Assembly (NCBI RefSeq): GCF_030418125.1
Contig: NZ_JAUHTR010000003.1
Coordinates: 62,001 to 126,000 of the forward strand
Origin: Fictibacillus fluitans
GTDB lineage: Bacteria; Bacillota; Bacilli; Bacillales; Fictibacillaceae
Length of the DNA stretch: 64,000 nucleotides
Direction of reading: 5' to 3'
The notes beneath the pieces were generated by a model. The model was not told the DNA's origin. It saw only the letters and a program-made list of their open reading frames with translations, and did no database searches. How positions within the stretch are numbered: position 1 is the stretch's first letter; every line of letters starts with the position of its first letter. This document shows positions 60,878-64,000 of the stretch, piece by piece. Position numbers and translations under genes: made by a program.

Positions 60878-61066
60878 ATGAAAAACGTAATTCCTGGTGC
60901 CCTTTTAATGGCGTTGGCTATCACATTTACAGATTTTGCCTTTCATATCGCAGCGAATGAACGTTTCAATGGAGCGGTTATCACAAAATCATTTATGATA
61001 GCTCTGGCGCCTTCTCTGCTGATCATGTTTTATCTCGAACGGAAAAATAGGTCCAGGAGCAGTTGA
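60878..61066 (+). CDS. small two-helix membrane protein
   Basis: A 62-residue protein after GCAGGAGG, with hydrophobic segments at about 3-22 and 35-52, a polar loop between (AANERFNGAVITKS) and a basic C-terminus (ERKNRSRSS). Not recognised. No clear terminator before the SAM leaders. Confidence 0.7.
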   Translation: MKNVIPGALLMALAITFTDFAFHIAANERFNGAVITKSFMIALAPSLLIMFYLERKNRSRSS

Positions 61067-61110
61067 CGCTCTTCTTCCTCCATGATAAAGTAATACTAAT
61101 TTAAATATAG

Positions 61111-61220
61111 CTTATCCAGAGCGGTGGAGGGAAAGGCCCGATGAAACCCGGCAACCTTCAGACATATTTGTCTGAAAAGGTGCCAAGTCCTTCAAAGGTA
61201 ACACTTTGAGAGATAAGAGA
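61111..61220 (+). promoter_or_regulatory. SAM-I riboswitch 1 (S-box)
   Basis: It has CTTATC...GATAAG as P1, CAGAGCGGTGGAGGGA, GGCCCGATGAAACCCGGCAACC and the AAAGGTGCCAA core of the S-box. An own terminator follows at 61235 whose left arm pairs alternatively with the 3' P1 strand. Confidence 0.97.
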
Positions 61221-61234
61221 TGAAACCGGAATGT

Positions 61235-61266
61235 AACTCTCTTATCTTTGATAAGGGAGTTTTTTG
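61235..61266 (+). terminator. terminator of SAM-I riboswitch 1
   Basis: ACTCTCTTATC-TTTG-ATAAGGGAGT followed by TTTTT. Confidence 0.92.
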
Positions 61267-61313
61267 TGCTGAAATAATCAATTGCTGCATAACATGTTTT
61301 AATTTCATATGTA

Positions 61314-61421
61314 CTCTTATCCAGAGCGGCGGAGGGAAAGGCCCGATGAAGCCCGGCAACCTTCAGGCATATTGTCTGAAAAGGTGCTACTACCTGCAGG
61401 AGAAATCCTGGTTGATAAGAG
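61314..61421 (+). promoter_or_regulatory. SAM-I riboswitch 2 (S-box)
   Basis: A second complete S-box (CTCTTATC...GATAAGAG P1, GAGCGGCGGAGGGA, GGCCCGATGAAGCCCGGCAACC, AAAAGGTGCTA). Its terminator is at 61431, directly before hom. Confidence 0.97.
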
Positions 61422-61430
61422 GAGGCCGGA

Positions 61431-61458
61431 AGCCCTCTTCTTAGGAAGAGGGTTTTTT
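61431..61458 (+). terminator. terminator of SAM-I riboswitch 2
   Basis: AGCCCTCTTC-TTAG-GAAGAGGGTT followed by T run. Confidence 0.9.
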
Positions 61459-61516
61459 CATTTTCTAAGCTTTGTTCAAGGTTAAGCTGAACCATTCAAA
61501 AAAAGGAGAGATATCA

Positions 61517-62752
61517 TTGAGCGAAATCAAAATTGCATTGCTTGGACTGGGAACTGTGGGAACCGGAGTTTATTCCTCACTCTTAAAAAGAAAACCGGAG
61601 ATTGAACAGCTGCTGGGGAAAAAGATCCGTGTATCGGGAATATTGATTAAAAATCCTGCAAAATCAAGGTCCGAATATCAGAAAGCGCCATTATATTCAG
61701 AGTTTGAAAAAATTTTGGATAAAGAGGCGCCGGATGTAATCATTGAAGCCATCGGAGGAATTGAACCAGCCAGAACGTATATTACCCGGTCACTCGAAGC
61801 AGGATGCCATGTGATTTCTGCCAATAAAGACCTGATCGCCCGCCATGGGGAAGAACTTATAAATCTTGCGAAAGCAAAAGGAGCGCGCTTTGTATTTGAA
61901 GCAAGTGTAGGGGGCGGCATTCCGGTGTTAAGGACACTGAGAGAGCTTCTGAGAATTAATAAAGTACAGCATGTGGAAGGGATCTTGAACGGCACCTCCA
62001 ATTTTATTCTTTCCCATATGAGAACAACAGGATCCACGTTTCCGGAAGCTCTGGAACTCGCCCAGCAAAAAGGTTATGCAGAACCTGACCCGACGAATGA
62101 TATTGAAGGGCTGGATGCTTTTTATAAAGCCATGGTGCTGAGTCAATGGATATATGGTGTACAGCCTTTATGGGAGGAAGCGGAGGTAAAGGGAATTGGA
62201 ACGGTTCGTCTGGAGGAAATACAGCTGGCAGAGCAGCTTGGACTGCGCCTCAAGCACCTTGTGCTTCTTGATGACAGCCTCGGGCTGAAGGTAAAACCGG
62301 TCTTGGTGGACAGTGAACATCCGCTTTACGGAGTGGAGGGAGTGGACAATGCAGTCCGGATTCAGACGGATCTGCTTGGCTGTTTAACCTTGCAGGGACC
62401 GGGCGCCGGGGCTGAAGCAACTGCAAGTGCCATCGTCGAAGACTTCCTGTCGCTCTATGAATCGGGCAGCGTTTACCAGGATAAACCGGCAGTCTCAGAA
62501 GTGGCGCAAAGAAAACAGGCCAAGGAGGGAACAACCTATCTTCTTATTGGTGAAAAAGAGCACATCTCGGGAGAAGCGATTTCTGCCCTTCAACTGCAAG
62601 GAGCAGTGCTGGATACCGTTTCTCTGCCGGAGGCCTCTCTCGTTGCACTTCTTTACGCTGGAGATTTGCCGGAAAGTCCCTTGCCGTTCACGAGCATTTA
62701 CCCTGTGAGACTATCGGCTGCAAGCGAGGTTGCGGAGGAAGTTCTTCTTTAA
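61517..62752 (+). CDS. hom: homoserine dehydrogenase
   Basis: A 411-residue enzyme reducing aspartate semialdehyde to homoserine, the entry to methionine and threonine. NAD(P)-binding LLGLGTVGTGVYSSL is near 7-21; CHVISANKDLIARHG (about 97-111) and the catalytic region EGILNGTSNFILSHM (about 153-167) with GYAEPDPTNDIEGLDA (about 187-202) are intact. TTG 61517 is the start, since AAAAGGAGAG lies 6 bases before it. The C-terminal 90 residues are not a clear ACT domain. Control by two SAM riboswitches means it is tuned to methionine/SAM supply. Confidence 0.95.
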   Translation: MSEIKIALLGLGTVGTGVYSSLLKRKPEIEQLLGKKIRVSGILIKNPAKSRSEYQKAPLYSEFEKILDKEAPDVIIEAIGGIEPARTYITRSLEAGCHVISANKDLIARHGEELINLAKAKGARFVFEASVGGGIPVLRTLRELLRINKVQHVEGILNGTSNFILSHMRTTGSTFPEALELAQQKGYAEPDPTNDIEGLDAFYKAMVLSQWIYGVQPLWEEAEVKGIGTVRLEEIQLAEQLGLRLKHLVLLDDSLGLKVKPVLVDSEHPLYGVEGVDNAVRIQTDLLGCLTLQGPGAGAEATASAIVEDFLSLYESGSVYQDKPAVSEVAQRKQAKEGTTYLLIGEKEHISGEAISALQLQGAVLDTVSLPEASLVALLYAGDLPESPLPFTSIYPVRLSAASEVAEEVLL

Positions 62753-62756
62753 AAAA

Positions 62757-62796
62757 ACAAAAAGATCCAGGCGGATAACCGCCTGGATCTTTATTT
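62757..62796. terminator. bidirectional terminator
   Basis: AAAGATCCAGGCGG/CCGCCTGGATCTTT palindrome between hom and the YjcZ-like gene. Confidence 0.92.
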
Positions 62797-62809
62797 GCTC
62801 CATGAGCTA

Positions 62810-63049
62810 CTAGCAGCTGCTGCTGCTTTCGCATCCGCCGTGGCCGTGGCCGGACCAGCATGCGCAGCCGATGATGATCAAGAGGATGAACAATACGATG
62901 ATAATCGCGAATCCTCTTCCGCCGCCATACCCGTATCCGCCGTAACCTCCGCCGCATCCGCCGCCATAACCATACCCATAAGAAGCCGTCGATACAGGTA
63001 CGTTTAACGGAGCATTGATTGGTGCATTAATCGGTGAGTTTGCATACAT
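62810..63049 (-). CDS. YjcZ-like small Gly/Tyr-rich membrane protein
   Basis: A 79-residue protein: an Asn/Pro/Ile-rich start, a GYGYGGG-type run (about 24-45), then [16 protein letters not shown], the single helix typical of YjcZ/YczN-family sporulation-associated proteins, and a His/Gly/Cys/Ser end. AGGAGG precedes the ATG. The extended N-terminus is longer than in YjcZ itself. Function unknown, likely spore-related. Confidence 0.8.
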   Translation of the reverse strand: MYANSPINAPINAPLNVPVSTASYGYGYGGGCGGGYGGYGYGGGRGFAIIIVLFILLIIIGCACWSGHGHGGCESSSSC

Positions 63050-63160
63050 TTAAAATTCCTCCTTTAATATCCAATTCCAACATTCTCGATACAGTATATG
63101 TAGGAGGAATCACTCGGTCTGGACGTTTGCCTTGCCGACAAGCCTAATTACTGTGTATTG

Positions 63161-63201
63161 AAAAACGCACGCTTTTAGGTTTCCCCTAAAGCGTGCGGAC
63201 A
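63161..63201 (-). terminator. terminator of the peroxidase gene
   Basis: CGCACGCTTTTAGG/CCTAAAGCGTGCG stem; leftward it is followed by a GTTTTTC run. Confidence 0.85.
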
Positions 63202-63203
63202 GA

Positions 63204-63686
63204 TTACTGCGCGAGCAGTGCTTCTATTTCCTTTTTCATATCCTTCGGTGAGGTTTGAGGAGAATGGCGGGATACAACTTCTCCCTGCTTGTTCACCACA
63301 AATTTGGTGAAGTTCCATTTGATGGCTTTGGACCCTAAAATCCCGGGTGCTTCATGGGTTAAATAGGTAAAGAGAGGGTGTGTATGATCGCCTTTTACAT
63401 CCACCTTGGCAAACATCGGAAAGGCGACTCCATAATTCAACTCGCAAAATTCCTGGATTTCTTCTTCATCTCCAGGCTCCTGTCCGGCAAACTGATTGCA
63501 CGGGAACCCCAATATTTCAAGGCCCCGATCCTTGAATTCATCATAAAGTGCCTGAAGCTCCTTATATTGCGGAGTAAATCCGCACTTACTGGCTGTATTG
63601 ACAATAACCAAGACTTTTCCTTCATACTCCTGAAGTGCTTTTTCCTCGCCCATGATCGTCTTCGCATGATACTCGTAAACAGACAT
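63204..63686 (-). CDS. bsaA: glutathione peroxidase-family thiol peroxidase
   Basis: A 160-residue cytoplasmic peroxidase. The catalytic tetrad is present: Cys35 in ASKCGFTPQ, Gln65 in FPCNQF, and Trp124-Asn125 in KWNFTKF. Cys is used in place of selenocysteine; bacterial members usually take electrons from thioredoxin. It matches BsaA/Gpo of Bacillus in length. GGGAGG precedes the ATG. Single gene. Confidence 0.94.
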   Translation of the reverse strand: MSVYEYHAKTIMGEEKALQEYEGKVLVIVNTASKCGFTPQYKELQALYDEFKDRGLEILGFPCNQFAGQEPGDEEEIQEFCELNYGVAFPMFAKVDVKGDHTHPLFTYLTHEAPGILGSKAIKWNFTKFVVNKQGEVVSRHSPQTSPKDMKKEIEALLAQ

Positions 63687-63928
63687 AACATCCTCCCATA
63701 TGTACGTAGTAACTTACCATAGTAACAGTGTAGTAGGTTTGCTGCCGAAAAGAAAATATAACGCTTTATTTTCAGGGACTTATAGCATGGGCCCCGGGTA
63801 TTGATTTAGTTACTTGGAATCATTTTATGGTCAACAAACAAGAAGAGACAAAATATTCACTTAATTTATCTTATACTGTAATCAACTTACATATTTTGCA
63901 TAATAGTCGATTATTGGAGGCGATAAAA

Positions 63929-64000
63929 TTGAAAAGTCGAAAGACGAAGAAAAAACTCATGGCTGTGTCGATGGCTGCTGCCATTCTGCTGCCTTTGCCG
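63929..64000 (+). CDS. start of an exported protein (partial)
   Basis: TTG 63929 follows TTGGAGGCGAT and opens a frame to the window edge: a basic start (KSRKTKKKL) and a hydrophobic stretch (MAVSMAAAILLPLP), a classical signal peptide. The mature protein lies outside the window. Upstream, TGTAATCAACTTACA (63878-63892) is an inverted repeat of unknown meaning. The 240 bases back to the peroxidase hold no gene. Confidence 0.65.
   Translation, partial: MKSRKTKKKLMAVSMAAAILLPLP

Overview
The window looks like chromosomal DNA of a low-to-mid GC, endospore-forming member of the Bacillaceae (Bacillus/Fictibacillus-like; the genus cannot be fixed from the sequence alone). The signs are AGGAGG-type ribosome binding sites, GTG/TTG starts, and genes known from Bacillus: ytzI, yteA, ywqA/ywqB, sigY-yxlC-yxlD, clpE under CtsR boxes, a Spo0E-family phosphatase and a YjcZ-type small protein. 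There are also T-box, TPP and SAM-I leaders. I see no transposase, integrase, CRISPR array, rRNA or tRNA gene. This is ordinary core and accessory chromosome, not a phage or a large island.

Region by region. 0-3.4 kb: a leftward operon of an SGNH esterase and an ABC-2 export pair, then a small anchored protein. 3.4-4.1 kb: a gene-free stretch with three related, apparently structured tandem units ended by its own terminator; this is the least explained object in the window. 4.2-8.3 kb: a formate/nitrite-transporter-type channel, yteA, a PAP2 phosphatase, an NlpC/P60 endopeptidase with a WalR box, and two small proteins. 8.5-17.3 kb: two convergent carbohydrate ABC importers of the CUT1 type, one with a GH2 glycosidase, neither with its own ATPase. 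17.6-26 kb: DJ-1-like protein, ytzI, an AlkA-type glycosylase, CBS and GNAT proteins, uppP, a 3D-domain cell-wall protein with a second WalR box, an aldo/keto reductase, a Spo0E-like gene and a CPA1 antiporter. 26-35.4 kb: ywqB-ywqA (SWIM/SNF2), sigY-yxlC-yxlD behind an autoregulatory-type ECF promoter, an SDR dehydrogenase, HU and a PAS histidine kinase. 35.5-40.6 kb: a MarR repressor, an MFS pump and an HlyD-type adaptor with a perfect palindromic operator, a GlcD-type oxidase and a BsuPI lipoprotein. 40.7-49.3 kb: clpE, a holin-like type I toxin candidate opposite its 3' end, a second SGNH esterase, a penicillin-acylase-family hydrolase, a DUF1206 protein and an LSm-like protein with a Gly/Tyr tail.

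49.4-60 kb is a nutrient-control block. A glycine T-box precedes glyQS. A TPP riboswitch precedes tenI-thiO-thiS-thiG-thiF, the thiazole branch of thiamine synthesis. A second TPP riboswitch precedes ylmB-tenA-thiZ-thiX-thiY, uptake and salvage of degraded thiamine pyrimidines. thiC is absent from the window. A dispersed repeat with extra GGCG-type hairpins sits between the second riboswitch and ylmB. 60-64 kb: an HPr-like protein without the phosphorylatable His, two complete SAM-I riboswitches in tandem in front of hom, a YjcZ-like protein, a glutathione peroxidase and the start of an exported protein.

Starts were chosen by Shine-Dalgarno spacing, so several differ from the longest reading frame. 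Family assignments come from motifs recognised by eye; no database search was run.
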